64,000 nt of DNA from contig NZ_KI912149.1 in the NCBI RefSeq assembly GCF_000517105.1, forward strand, positions 1,327,946 to 1,391,945. The letters are read 5' to 3'. The position numbers were made by a program, and so were the translations under genes. Of this stretch, positions 44,120 through 53,555 are shown one piece after another. The notes under the pieces are model-generated. The model was not told where the DNA came from. It searched no databases and worked only from the letters and a program-made list of their open reading frames with translations. Source of the stretch: Fischerella sp. PCC 9605. Lineage in GTDB: Bacteria; Cyanobacteriota; Cyanobacteriia; Cyanobacteriales; Nostocaceae. Within the stretch, counting starts at the first letter, position 1. The number at the start of each line of letters is the position of its first letter.

Positions 44120-45310
44120 ATGAATAATAACACTGCGGTTAAGAATATCCTGATTTTGGCAGCGAACCCAAAAGGCACGAGTCCACTGCGTCTAAGCGAA
44201 GAATTGCGGGAAATTAAAGATGGGTTAAGACGACGGTCAAAAGCAGGCAATCAATTTTTGATAGAGTCGGCAGAAGCAGTACGCTACAGAGACATTCACC
44301 GCTCTATGTTGGATGTCGAGCCAGAGATTATCCATTTTTCCGGACATGGAATGAAAGAAGAAGGCTTGGTATTTGAGGATGAAATTGGACGGGCGAAGCC
44401 AGTAGATGCAGAAGCACTAGCTGGATTGTTTGAGTTATTTGCAGATCGCGTCAAGTGTGTAGTACTTAATGCTTGTTATTCAGAGATTCAAGCAAGGGCG
44501 ATCGCTCAACATATTGATTATGTCATTGGCATGAGTCAGGCGATTGGGGATCGGGCTGCAATTGAATTTGCCGTTGGTTTTTACGATGCTTTAGGATCTG
44601 GAAAATCTGTTGAATTTGCCTATAAACTAGGCTGTAGAGTTATCCGAATCGCAGGTATTCCAGAGAATCTAACTCCTAAACTTCTAGCAAAGACAGAACT
44701 ATCAAATACAACTAAGCAGATTCCTATATCCAATATCAATACAAAACCTTCGACTGATGGTTTGAGTTCTGAGTCGGGAATAGACTACACTCGGCTGCGA
44801 GAGCTATTGGCAGCGAGGAAGTGGAAACAAGCAGATCGGGAAACTGCGGATCTCATGCTCAAGTTAGCTGTTCGAGAAGAATACCGCTGGCTGAGAATAG
44901 AAGACATTGAAAAATTTGCCTGTCAAGACTTAAGCACCATTGACTCTCTGTGGGTAAAGTACAGTGATGGGTGCTTTGGCTTTAGCGTGCAAAAGCGCAT
45001 TTGGCTGGAAGTTGGCGGCAAAGTAGATAGGGAAACAGAACTCCTATTGGGCGACCGCGTCGGCTGGCGTCACAAAGGCAAGTGGCTGGAATATTCCGAC
45101 CTAACCTTTTCGCTCAATGCACCCAAAGGTCATCTGCCAATGCGCTTTGTTGGTATAACTCCAGCGAGATTAGAGTTACTTTCAGGCGTGGGGACTGGGG
45201 AAGGTGCTGTTCCTTGGTGTTTTGTTCCAAGCTTTCCCAAACCCTTTGGTTGGGTATGGTGTTGGGCTGGGCTTTGTTTGTTCGATCGCATTGAAACTTG
45301 TGAACTCTAA
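44120..45310 (+). CDS. CHAT-like protease fused to a GUN4 domain
   Basis: 396 residues. Residues 8-185 look like a short CHAT (caspase-like) domain: the catalytic His in IIHFSGHGMKEEG and the Cys in VVLNACYSEIQA. A linker (about 190-225) leads to a GUN4 domain (about 228-370: YTRLRELLAARKWKQADRET, WLRIEDIEKFACQDLSTIDS). GUN4 binds porphyrins in chlorophyll synthesis, but such fusions in multicellular cyanobacteria are thought to be sensors in regulated-death or conflict pathways. It is followed by a membrane-protein gene with a frameshift. Confidence 0.8.
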   Translation: MNNNTAVKNILILAANPKGTSPLRLSEELREIKDGLRRRSKAGNQFLIESAEAVRYRDIHRSMLDVEPEIIHFSGHGMKEEGLVFEDEIGRAKPVDAEALAGLFELFADRVKCVVLNACYSEIQARAIAQHIDYVIGMSQAIGDRAAIEFAVGFYDALGSGKSVEFAYKLGCRVIRIAGIPENLTPKLLAKTELSNTTKQIPISNINTKPSTDGLSSESGIDYTRLRELLAARKWKQADRETADLMLKLAVREEYRWLRIEDIEKFACQDLSTIDSLWVKYSDGCFGFSVQKRIWLEVGGKVDRETELLLGDRVGWRHKGKWLEYSDLTFSLNAPKGHLPMRFVGITPARLELLSGVGTGEGAVPWCFVPSFPKPFGWVWCWAGLCLFDRIETCEL

Positions 45311-45368
45311 TTTTGTATTTAGTTACAAGCATTGGCAGTTAAATATTTAGTTGTAAGGAGTCAAATAG

Positions 45369-46174
45369 ATGAGTTCAAAAGACCAAAAAAAAGCATCGAA
45401 TTACGATCAAAAATCTGAAGAGGGAAATGAGAATAAAAAGAAAAAAATCCCATGCTTTTTATCTATTTGATTACCGGGATGCTAACTGCGACTGCATTAG
45501 GTTCATCGGTCATTACTGCGGTAATTCTCAAACAGGGTATTCCGGTTACAGGAAATAACTCTACTGCCTCACCTACACCTAGTGTTGCCGAAACTCCTAC
45601 TGTTACACCTATACCTAGTATTGCTGAAACTCCTACTGCCTCACCCACACCTAGTGTTACCGAAACCCCTACTGCTTCACTTACTCCCAGCGTTGCTCAA
45701 ACTGCTACAACTGAGCCAGTTGAGAATGGTGTTTCTCTTTTAGATTTGGAATGTCTAAGTTCTACTCCTGGCGTTGAAAAACCTTTGGTAAAGCAACGTG
45801 AACCACAAAAAATTGCTATGGGTGGGGAAGTTTTATCAGAAATTGCTTATTTGAGGACTGAAGGTAGTTATCCCAATTCTTATATTTCTTCATTTAAGCC
45901 TGCTGCGGTATCATGTGCTCTTGACTCTAAGTTTCGACAATTAAATTTAGTTGTTGGTATAAATGGTCAAAATCGTTATGCTCCTCAAGGTGAGCAGATA
46001 GTTTTTGAAATAAGCCTAGATAATAAAGTAGTAGCTACAAATAATCTGAAAGTAACGACAAAGCAAGCTATAGGTATTGATGTTCAGAATGCTAAAAGTA
46101 TTGGAATAAAGGCAACTTGTCTAGAGGGTTATTATTGTCCTTATGTTGGATTTGTAGAGGCGAGTCTACGTTAA
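45369..46174 (+). CDS. Membrane-anchored protein with TP-rich repeats; needs a frameshift
   Basis: AAGGAG at 45355-45360 precedes the ATG at 45369, which starts a lysine-rich head (MSSKDQKKASNYDQKSEEGN) but stops at 45468. A -1 shift on the A7 run (45441-45447) enters the frame that continues with a membrane helix (IYLITGMLTATALGSSVITA), a Thr/Pro repeat region (ETPTASPTPSV units), and a C-terminal beta-rich domain (RQLNLVVGINGQNRYAPQGE, VFEISLDNKVVATNNL) resembling NPCBM-like modules. Without a shift only the 240-codon part from 45452 would be made, with no ribosome binding site. Probably partners the CHAT-GUN4 protein. Confidence 0.6.
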
Positions 46175-46193
46175 TCTAAAAAGTTATAGAATC

Positions 46194-46222
46194 AGCCGGA
46201 TTTTTCAATTAAAAATCCGGCT
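46194..46222. terminator. Bidirectional intrinsic terminator
   Basis: AGCCGGATTTTT and AAAAATCCGGCT are perfect 12-bp arms with loop CAATT, 20 nt after the stop codon of the membrane protein gene. Confidence 0.8.
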
Positions 46223-46330
46223 TATGCTTTAGAGTCTGTGCTTTCGGAATTTGCGGTTACACTTTGCTTGTGTAAGTATGAAGATAAATCAAAAAATCAC
46301 AAAAGACTAATTATCGCGGTTTCCAATTGA

Positions 46331-46358
46331 GTAGGGGCAATTCATGAATTGCCCCTAC
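46331..46358. repeat. 28-bp perfect palindrome GTAGGGGCAATTCA...
   Basis: Self-complementary over its whole length and located between two convergent genes. A widespread type of cyanobacterial interspersed palindrome. Confidence 0.85.
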
Positions 46359-46395
46359 CCGCGTACCTCATTCAAACGAGAACCGCTATAATAAC

Positions 46396-47310
46396 TTAAT
46401 TAATAGAAATCGAAAATACCCAATCACGGTAATTAGGTTCTCGATTTTCTGTAATTGCTGTCAGTTTTTCCCTGAGTTTTTCAGTGATTGGTCTATGTTC
46501 TGATAAATAATAGTTTTCAATTCTGTTTACAGGAACAACTCTGGCTGCTGTACCGCAGAGAAATACTTCATCAGCAATCAAAAGCTCAGATTTATCTATA
46601 GGACGTTCGATGATTTGAATACCAAGGTCTTGAGCGATTTTGAAAACACTATCTCTAGTGATTCCTTCAAGAATATCCTGGTCAAATCCAGGGGTAAAAA
46701 TTTGCCCATTCCTAACAATAAAAATATTCATCCCAGAGGCTTCACTGACTTTACCCTGAGCATTCATTAAAATTGCTTCGTCAAAGCCAGATTCAACTGC
46801 TTCTGTCTTGGCAAGAGAAGAAGTAATATAAGCTGCACTAATTTTCCCACGTAGTGGAAAACTCGCATCTTCTTGCCGACACCAAGAACTAATTCGACAA
46901 CTTACTCCTTCTGGAGATAAATAATCGCCTAATTCTAATCCATAAATAGCGAAACTTTTATCGATATTATGCAGCCTTGGGGCAATTCCTAAATCTGAGG
47001 TGAAGACAAAAGGACGAATATAAAAGGAATTAGTTGGCTGATTTTTTTTTACAAATTCAACTATAGCTGCTTGAATTTTCTGGGCTGGTAAGTTGTAGTG
47101 CAGGAATTTCGCACTTTGACTTAACCTTTGACAGTGACGGTCTAATCTAAACAACAAAATTTGTGTAGGATCTTGCGGATCGGGAATACCTCGCATGCCA
47201 CCAAATGCAAGCGTTCCATAGTGCAAAGCGTGGGTAGCAATGGAAATTGTTGCTTCTTGAAAAGGTACGAATTTATCTTGAAAGTAAGCGAATGGTAAAA
47301 AATTGTACAT
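46396..47310 (-). CDS. ilvE: Branched-chain amino acid aminotransferase
   Basis: 304 residues from the ATG at 47310 (TTG at 47316 less likely). PLP fold type IV: HYGTLAFGGMRG, the PLP Lys in ISAAYITSSLAKTEAVESGF, DEAILMNAQGKVSEASGMNI with the Glu, and TPGFDQDILEGITRDSV. Last step of Ile, Leu and Val synthesis, with 2-oxoglutarate/glutamate. Monocistronic. Confidence 0.92.
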   Translation of the reverse strand: MYNFLPFAYFQDKFVPFQEATISIATHALHYGTLAFGGMRGIPDPQDPTQILLFRLDRHCQRLSQSAKFLHYNLPAQKIQAAIVEFVKKNQPTNSFYIRPFVFTSDLGIAPRLHNIDKSFAIYGLELGDYLSPEGVSCRISSWCRQEDASFPLRGKISAAYITSSLAKTEAVESGFDEAILMNAQGKVSEASGMNIFIVRNGQIFTPGFDQDILEGITRDSVFKIAQDLGIQIIERPIDKSELLIADEVFLCGTAARVVPVNRIENYYLSEHRPITEKLREKLTAITENREPNYRDWVFSISIN

Positions 47311-47429
47311 GAGCAATATTACAGACTGTATCTTTGGGTAATGGATTGTGAACTTAGCTCCCTCGCTTTGCTCAGGACGCTTGGCGTTTTAGATTTGGGA
47401 TTGATGGCACAATCTCAAATCTAAATTTA

Positions 47430-48200
47430 TCAGTCAAGTAACCACATTTGAGATGAATTATCCGCAGATTCATCAGGTTGTTTTGGTGGTAGTTTTTCTG
47501 TTGGGCGGTATGGAAGTTTTTCTGTAGCGCGGTATGATTTTCTATAGGTTATTGCTTGGGGTTTTTCTTTGTCTTTTTTCAAGGTATTAAGTTCTTCCGT
47601 GAGCTTGGAATTAGCTTCTGCAAGTTGCAGGGCTGCTTTTTTAGCTTCGTAAAGTTCTTGGGTGAGACGTTCTGCTAATACATCTTTTTCAGACAAAGCT
47701 GATTGCAGTTCGCTAACTTGCTGACTTAAATCGTCTTCGTTTTGCTTTGTTTGCTCTAGAGAAGCTTGCAATTTTTTCACTGTGGCTTCTTTTTCAGACA
47801 AAACTGATTGCAGACCACTAACTTTGTGTTGTAATTTCTCCTCATTTTGCTGTGCTTGTTCTAAAGAAGCTTGCAATTTTTTCACTGTGGCTTCTTTTTC
47901 AGGCAAAACTGATTGCAGATCGCTAAGTTTTTGCTGTAAATTGTATTCATTTTGCTGTGATTGTTCTAAAGAAGCTTGTAACTGTTTGACTGTAGCTTCT
48001 AAATCAGCTTTAGTTGGGTTTGCGCGTTTAGAGGTTGTTTGCTCGTTGACTTTAGTGTCAGATTCATCTGTGGTCGATGTACTGTCTTCTGCAACTTCCT
48101 CAGCAGTAACTTCAATTACATAATCACCTTCTGCTTCTGGGGATGAAATTTTTTGTGCTTCTTCTTGGATGACGTCAGAAAGACGTTTTCTGGTAGCCAT
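47430..48200 (-). CDS. mcdB: Coiled-coil protein, probable McdB (type 2)
   Basis: 256 residues. The charged acidic N-terminus is probably disordered; then come three tandem 35-residue Gln-rich coiled-coil units (each starting EATVK.LQASLEQ and ending SEK or PEK), a further coil, a basic KLPYRPTEKLPP tail and a C-terminal SSQMWLLD. A conserved Trp near the end and a Gln-rich central coil are features of McdB, the partner of McdA that spaces carboxysomes on the nucleoid. It begins 5 nt after the ParA-type gene. Assignment is by layout and context. Confidence 0.6.
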   Translation of the reverse strand: MATRKRLSDVIQEEAQKISSPEAEGDYVIEVTAEEVAEDSTSTTDESDTKVNEQTTSKRANPTKADLEATVKQLQASLEQSQQNEYNLQQKLSDLQSVLPEKEATVKKLQASLEQAQQNEEKLQHKVSGLQSVLSEKEATVKKLQASLEQTKQNEDDLSQQVSELQSALSEKDVLAERLTQELYEAKKAALQLAEANSKLTEELNTLKKDKEKPQAITYRKSYRATEKLPYRPTEKLPPKQPDESADNSSQMWLLD

Positions 48201-48205
48201 TATTT

Positions 48206-48838
48206 TTATTTCCTCCAATCACGTTGTAATTCATCAGCCACACGGCGATAGTCTGACTGCGCCTCTCGTGCATTGTTACCTCGCCATTGAGTAATCGCCA
48301 CACCTTCAAGTGCTGCTCGTTCGTGAGCCTTATATATACGAATAAAAGCTTTACAGGCGGGAATTCCTAACTGCATGAGAGTGTTTTGTGCTTCCAAAGC
48401 CTCCCCTAAACTCCGCGTATCTACTTTAGTCAAAAGCACCCGATGGGCAACTCCCACGGGAGTGACTGCTTCCCTGACAGTGTCAATGAGGACAGCTAAA
48501 TCCATCGGTGCTGGCGGTGTGGGCAAAACTAAATAGTCTGCGATCGCCACTACCGCTGCTAAAGCTTCTGAGTGTAACGCCGGAGGCGTATCGACCACCA
48601 CTAAATCGTATCCCTCTATCTTACGCAAACGAGCTAAAAGTTGGGGATCTGTCTCTTGAGATAGATCAAATCCCATTCCATCCTGACTACGCTCAAACCA
48701 CCAACTAGCAGAACCTTGAATATCTGCATCTACCAAAAGAACCTTTTGTTGTTCCGCAAAGATTGCAGCAAGATTGATTGCAGTAGTTGTTTTAGCAACT
48801 CCTCCTTTACCGTTGAGGATAGCAATAATTCTTGGCAC
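48206..48838 (-). CDS. mcdA: ParA-type ATPase, probable McdA (type 2)
   Basis: 210 residues with deviant Walker [15 protein letters not shown], Walker A' [15 protein letters not shown] and Walker [11 protein letters not shown]. Such small ParA/MIPZ-family ATPases form gradients on DNA that position cargo. With the adjoining coiled-coil gene ending in a Trp-containing tail it matches the carboxysome-positioning McdAB pair; a plasmid-type ParA is the alternative. Alanine replaces the usual Gly before the catalytic Lys. Confidence 0.65.
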   Translation of the reverse strand: MPRIIAILNGKGGVAKTTTAINLAAIFAEQQKVLLVDADIQGSASWWFERSQDGMGFDLSQETDPQLLARLRKIEGYDLVVVDTPPALHSEALAAVVAIADYLVLPTPPAPMDLAVLIDTVREAVTPVGVAHRVLLTKVDTRSLGEALEAQNTLMQLGIPACKAFIRIYKAHERAALEGVAITQWRGNNAREAQSDYRRVADELQRDWRK

Positions 48839-48947
48839 AAATTACTTCCGATGCTGTCTTCACCTGAATATACCGCGTTTCGTAACACAAAAAATATCTG
48901 AAATCGTCACAATAGAATCCAGAAGCGCTGATTAAAGATAAGTATTC

Positions 48948-50327
48948 ATGACAGCAACTCTAAGCTTACCTGATGGGCCAAAAATGCCACGTTTTTTACG
49001 ACTGATGAAATTCATATTTCAGCCTGTGCAATACGTGGAAGATTTTGCCAAAACCTACGGTGACACCTTCACCATCTGGGGACAAGATGATTCCCATATT
49101 GTCTACTTCAGCCAACCAGAAGCGCTGCAACAAATTTTTACTGCTGACTCCAATCATTTTGAGAGCGGCAGGGGAAACCAGGTTTTAAAATTTCTGCTGG
49201 GAACAAATTCTTTAACTCTCATGGATGGCGATCGCCACCAACGCCAACGACAACTATTAACTCCTCCTTTTCATGGAGAAAAGATGCGTGCTTATGGAGA
49301 TGCTATCCGTGAAATCGCCCAATATGTTAGTAACCGATGGCAAACAGGCAAACCTTTCAATATCCGCGCCTCGATGCAAGAAATTTCCCTGCGCGCGATC
49401 TTGCGAGTAGTATTTGGTTTGGATGAGGGACAGCGTTTAGAAGAACTGCGGCAATTGCTTACTTCGGTGCTGGAATTTAGCAGTTCCCCCTTTATGTCCA
49501 CAGCTTTATTTTTTAGCTTTTTAAGGACAGATTTTGGGGCTTGGAGTCCGTGGGGTCGATTTTTGCGCCTGCGCCAAAAAATCGATGAATTGATTTTGGC
49601 GCAAATTCGAGAACGTCGCCATGAATCTAATCAAAATCGCCAAGATATTCTGAGTTTATTGATATCTGCTCGTGATGTTAACGGTCAGTCAATGTCGGAT
49701 GAAGAGTTGCGCGATGAATTAATGACGATGTTGGTGGCGGGACATGAAACCACAGCTTCGGCTTTGATTTGGGCTTTGTACTGGATTGATTGTTTACCAC
49801 AGGTGCGGGAAAAATTACTACGAGAACTGGATACCCTTGGCGATCGCCCAGATCCGAATACAATTGCCAAATTACCGTACCTCACAGCTGTTTGCCAAGA
49901 AACCCTGCGGATTTATCCGATAGCCATGACTGCCTTTCCTCGGGTTGTCAAATCTCCAATCGAAATTGGCGGTTACAAACTGCCAGCAGGTACAGTCATT
50001 ATCCCTAGTATTTACTTGGCGCACCATCGCGAAGAAGTCTACCCACAGCCAAAGCAATTTAAACCAGAACGCTTTTTAGAACGGCAATTTTCGACCTATG
50101 AATATTTACCCTTTGGTGGCGGAAATCGCCGCTGTATTGGTATGGCGTTTGCTCAATATGAAATGAAGATAGTATTGGCAACTATTCTGTCACGCTTTCA
50201 GGTGTCCCTAGTTGGCAAGCATCCCGTGCGTCCTGTCCGCCGTGGTTTGACTATAGCCACACCAGCAGGAATGCAGATGATTGCAACACCTCAGAAGAAG
50301 CATGTAAGTACGGTAGTAGCAGTTTAA
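48948..50327 (+). CDS. Cytochrome P450 (CYP110-like)
   Basis: 459 residues. LPDGPKMPRFLRLMKFIFQP at the start, AGHETTASALIW (I helix), QETLRIYPIA (ExxR) and FGGGNRRCIGMAFAQYEMK (Cys ligand) give a complete P450. CYP110 is typical of heterocystous cyanobacteria and acts on fatty acids, alkanes or terpenes in tested members. Divergent from mcdA, about 110 bp apart. Confidence 0.88.
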   Translation: MTATLSLPDGPKMPRFLRLMKFIFQPVQYVEDFAKTYGDTFTIWGQDDSHIVYFSQPEALQQIFTADSNHFESGRGNQVLKFLLGTNSLTLMDGDRHQRQRQLLTPPFHGEKMRAYGDAIREIAQYVSNRWQTGKPFNIRASMQEISLRAILRVVFGLDEGQRLEELRQLLTSVLEFSSSPFMSTALFFSFLRTDFGAWSPWGRFLRLRQKIDELILAQIRERRHESNQNRQDILSLLISARDVNGQSMSDEELRDELMTMLVAGHETTASALIWALYWIDCLPQVREKLLRELDTLGDRPDPNTIAKLPYLTAVCQETLRIYPIAMTAFPRVVKSPIEIGGYKLPAGTVIIPSIYLAHHREEVYPQPKQFKPERFLERQFSTYEYLPFGGGNRRCIGMAFAQYEMKIVLATILSRFQVSLVGKHPVRPVRRGLTIATPAGMQMIATPQKKHVSTVVAV

Positions 50328-50343
50328 TTTACGCTCCCACGCC

Positions 50344-50475
50344 TTAAGGGACTTCCAAATAAAAAAACATCCCAAATTTTCTTGTGGGATGGGTGTCCCC
50401 ACCCGTCCGATCTGAAGGGCGGGCAGGATGCCCACCCCACAATCCGGGATAATTTATTTCTTGGAAATCCCTAAA
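50344..50475. mobile_element. MITE-like inverted repeat element
   Basis: The ends TTAAGGGACTTCCAA and TTGGAAATCCCTAA are inverted near-repeats, and the interior has CATCCCA/TGGGATG and CCCACCCG/CGGGCAGG inverted parts. The same end occurs at 20719. It has no coding capacity. Confidence 0.7.
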
Positions 50476-50678
50476 GGTGTGGAATTATTGTCTCATCGTG
50501 GTCAGGCTCGGTGACTTCTACCCTGCGGGAAGCCACCCTTCGGGTGTCAACAAGAAGTCACCGAATCTTGCAAGCCATCAAAGTTACCTTGGCAGACCAC
50601 TAGAGTTGTGAGGTTTTATGATTTCATAAATGAATGAGGATTGCTATCTATCTTCCGTAATTAGGGTTCAAATTAGGG

Positions 50679-52112
50679 ATGTGGCAAAACCAAATCAGAC
50701 ACGTGCATCGATGGCGCCGATTGGTATTTGGAGCTAGAACACGGGTAATAGCTTCATATGTTGTGCTGGTAGTATTCTCCACCGTTGTATCACTTTTAGC
50801 AATTCGTCGCATCCTCATTGCTCGTTTAGAACAGAATATTGAGAAATCTTTGGTTCAGGAGGTGGAGGAGTTTCGTCGCTTAGTTAAGGGACGAAACCCA
50901 ATGACAAGTCAACCTTTTGGGAATAATGTTGCTGCTATATTCGATGTATTTCTAGCCCGCAACGTTCCTAATGACGATGAGTTTCTAATCGCAATATTAG
51001 ACGGCAAATTCTACAAGTCCAGTCATACAGCAATTCCAGACTTTCTGAATCCTCCTACTAACTCAGAACTGATCAAGGTTTGGGCTAAACTCACTCAGCC
51101 AAAACGAGGTGAGTCAAACAGCACACACGGTACTATTCGCTATCTGGCAGAACCAGTCAACATTGGGGGAAAAACTCGTGGAGTGTTTGTGGTAGCACAC
51201 CTCCCTGCTGATGCTTATGAAGAGGTGAATCAGGTTGTTGCGATTGTCGGAATTGTCGAGGGGATTATGGCTATTATTGCCTTAACCTCCGCAATTGCTT
51301 GGTTAGCAGCAGGAAAGATACTGATCCGCCTGCGCTTACTCAGTGAAACAGCCCGAGCGATTAGCGAGTACGATCTGACGCAACGCATTGCGATCCAAGG
51401 AAGCGACGAAATCACTGAACTTACAATCACCTTCAATGAAATGCTGGAACGGCTCCAGGCAGCCTTTGCCAGTCAACGAGACTTCATCAACGACGCAGGT
51501 CATGAACTGAGGACACCAATCGCCATTATCCTATGCTCTCTAGAACAACTCGAAGTTGATTCTCTAGAGCAACGTGAAATACTAGAATTAGTCTTCAGCG
51601 AGTTGGGGCGCATGAGTCGCTTGGTAGATGAACTCCTACTGCTAGCTAAGGCGGAGCATCCCAATTTTTTAAATATAGAAATTGTAGAAATCAGCTCGCT
51701 AACTGAGGAACTGTATGTTAAGGCAAGCACCTTAGCAGACAGAAATTGGTGTTTAGAAGCCAAGGGTTCGGGTCGTATCATCGCTGACCCCCAGCGTCTC
51801 ACCCAGGCGGTAATGAACCTTGTCCAAAATGCGATCAAGCATACAACAGAGGGGGATACTATCGCTTTGGGAACTATCTTGACTAATGACCAGTTTCGTT
51901 TGTGGGTAAGCGATACAGGCGAAGGCATTACTCCCGATCGGCAAGAGCGGATTTTCCAGCGTTTTGTCCGAGGCGACAGTCATCGTCGTTCTGAGGGAGC
52001 TGGTTTAGGATTGGCGATTGTCAAAGCGATTGCTGAAGCTCACGGTGGTCGGGTGAAATTAGTTAGTCAACCAGGTTGTGGGTCTACCTTTACCATTATC
52101 ATTCCCATTTAA
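50679..52112 (+). CDS. Sensor histidine kinase
   Basis: 477 residues. TM1 (VIASYVVLVVFSTVVSLLAI) and TM2 (VVAIVGIVEGIMAIIALTSA) flank an extracytoplasmic sensor of about 140 residues. A HAMP segment, HisKA with the phospho-His at about residue 275 (NDAGHELRTPIAI), and HATPase boxes (NLVQNAIKHT, DTGEGI, GAGLGLAIVKAIAE) follow. A complete EnvZ-type kinase, 25 nt before its response regulator. Signal unknown. Confidence 0.92.
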   Translation: MWQNQIRHVHRWRRLVFGARTRVIASYVVLVVFSTVVSLLAIRRILIARLEQNIEKSLVQEVEEFRRLVKGRNPMTSQPFGNNVAAIFDVFLARNVPNDDEFLIAILDGKFYKSSHTAIPDFLNPPTNSELIKVWAKLTQPKRGESNSTHGTIRYLAEPVNIGGKTRGVFVVAHLPADAYEEVNQVVAIVGIVEGIMAIIALTSAIAWLAAGKILIRLRLLSETARAISEYDLTQRIAIQGSDEITELTITFNEMLERLQAAFASQRDFINDAGHELRTPIAIILCSLEQLEVDSLEQREILELVFSELGRMSRLVDELLLLAKAEHPNFLNIEIVEISSLTEELYVKASTLADRNWCLEAKGSGRIIADPQRLTQAVMNLVQNAIKHTTEGDTIALGTILTNDQFRLWVSDTGEGITPDRQERIFQRFVRGDSHRRSEGAGLGLAIVKAIAEAHGGRVKLVSQPGCGSTFTIIIPI

Positions 52113-52137
52113 ACTTACCAAGGTTGAATTGGACTTT

Positions 52138-52812
52138 ATGAATAAAATTCTCATCGCCGAAGACGAAATTCCCATTGCTAGCTTTCTGGAAAAAAGTCTG
52201 CGAGCAAATGGCTTCATGACCGCAGTAGCAAAGGACGGTGACGAAGCAATTCAGATGAGTTGCAGCCACAAATTTGATCTGTTAATTCTTGACCTCAGTC
52301 TTCCTGGTAAAGATGGCACACTTGTGATGGAACAGTTGCGAGGTCAGGGCGAACGACTGCCCATTATTGTTCTTACAGCTCGGGACGATATCAAGGACAA
52401 AGTTGCCGCACTGGAGGGCGGAGCCGATGACTACGTGACCAAGCCATTTCGTATTGAAGAATTACTTGCTCGGGTGCGCCTGCGGTTGCGCGATCGCCAA
52501 GTACATGAACCTGCACGCAAGCCAGAAGTAGTCCGAAAAGTCGGTAACATCGTCCTTGACTTGCCCAAGCGCCAAGTCAAAGTTGGCGATCGCACAGTTC
52601 AGCTATCAAACCGCGAGTTTATTCTCTTAGATACCTTTGTGCGCCACGCCGATCAAGTCCTCAGCCGGGAGGATCTTCTCAATTACGTTTGGGGCTACGA
52701 CTATGACCGCTGCTTTAATGTTGTGGATGTGTATGTAGGATACCTGCGGAAGAAACTGGGCAATGACCTAATCGAGACCGTGAGAGGCATGGGCTATCAG
52801 CTGCGAATATAA
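52138..52812 (+). CDS. OmpR/PhoB family response regulator
   Basis: 224 residues from the ATG at 52138. Receiver domain with acidic pocket ED, phospho-Asp 52 (LLILDLSLPGKDG), Thr in LTARDD and Lys in DDYVTKPF. The C-terminal winged helix (VGDRTVQLSNREFILLDTFV, YVGYLRKKLGNDLIETVRGM) binds DNA. Cotranscribed with the kinase. The target is unknown. Confidence 0.94.
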   Translation: MNKILIAEDEIPIASFLEKSLRANGFMTAVAKDGDEAIQMSCSHKFDLLILDLSLPGKDGTLVMEQLRGQGERLPIIVLTARDDIKDKVAALEGGADDYVTKPFRIEELLARVRLRLRDRQVHEPARKPEVVRKVGNIVLDLPKRQVKVGDRTVQLSNREFILLDTFVRHADQVLSREDLLNYVWGYDYDRCFNVVDVYVGYLRKKLGNDLIETVRGMGYQLRI

Positions 52813-53555
52813 GAAAGTTCTTATAAAGTTCTTATAATTTTCTCATGACCCAATATATAAATATCAAGTAAAGTTTGCTTTATAGTAGTTGTTTTTGTAA
52901 AGAATGCATAGTAAGGGTACAAAATTTTTTTACCCCTATGATATGTATTTCATCCAATACAAAACGGCTATAACTTCCTTATGTCACTCTCATGAAAGAT
53001 AAAACTTTTCTGAATTTATTATCTGGTTGAAAATCCAAAAGGATTTGAATATTCTCTGTGAAAGTGACAAAAGAGGGATAAAAGTGAGTGATGACATTAA
53101 AACATGAAGACGGTCTTTAGACTTGTCAGTTAATAAGCTTTATTCACCTGAAACATAAATATGTCAGGGGCTTCATAATGGAAAATACTTGTTAGTTTAG
53201 ATAGTTTTTCAAAAGGCTTGCTGTTCAAACAAAAGATTTGTCGCTATCTGAAACCTCAAGAAATTAGAAATTTCTGAATCTAAATTCTTGTGATGCGACA
53301 ACTCTAATCAGTTTTTAGGACGATCGGATAAATTGTATTGCTACGAGCAATTGTGTTAAGATGTAACGCCTTAAAATTACACAATTGCTCGTGAGAGCCG
53401 TCATTTGTTCAAAGTCATTTGTCCTTGGTTATTAATGACCAATGACTAATGACTAATGACGATCTTAACGAAAAAAATGCAATATGTAAGCGCAACATCT
53501 TAGTCAATTTTTCAATTGCTTGGATCGCTCGCAAAAATATTTTAAGGAGCTTGAA
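52813..53555. other. Long gap with a strong hairpin
   Basis: AT-rich. Perfect 14-bp arms ACGAGCAATTGTGT (53343-53356) and ACACAATTGCTCGT (53379-53392) enclose a 22-nt loop. TGACCAATGACTAATGAC heptamers follow at about 53436-53460. AAGGAG before the next gene is its ribosome binding site. No ORF is apparent. Confidence 0.5.
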
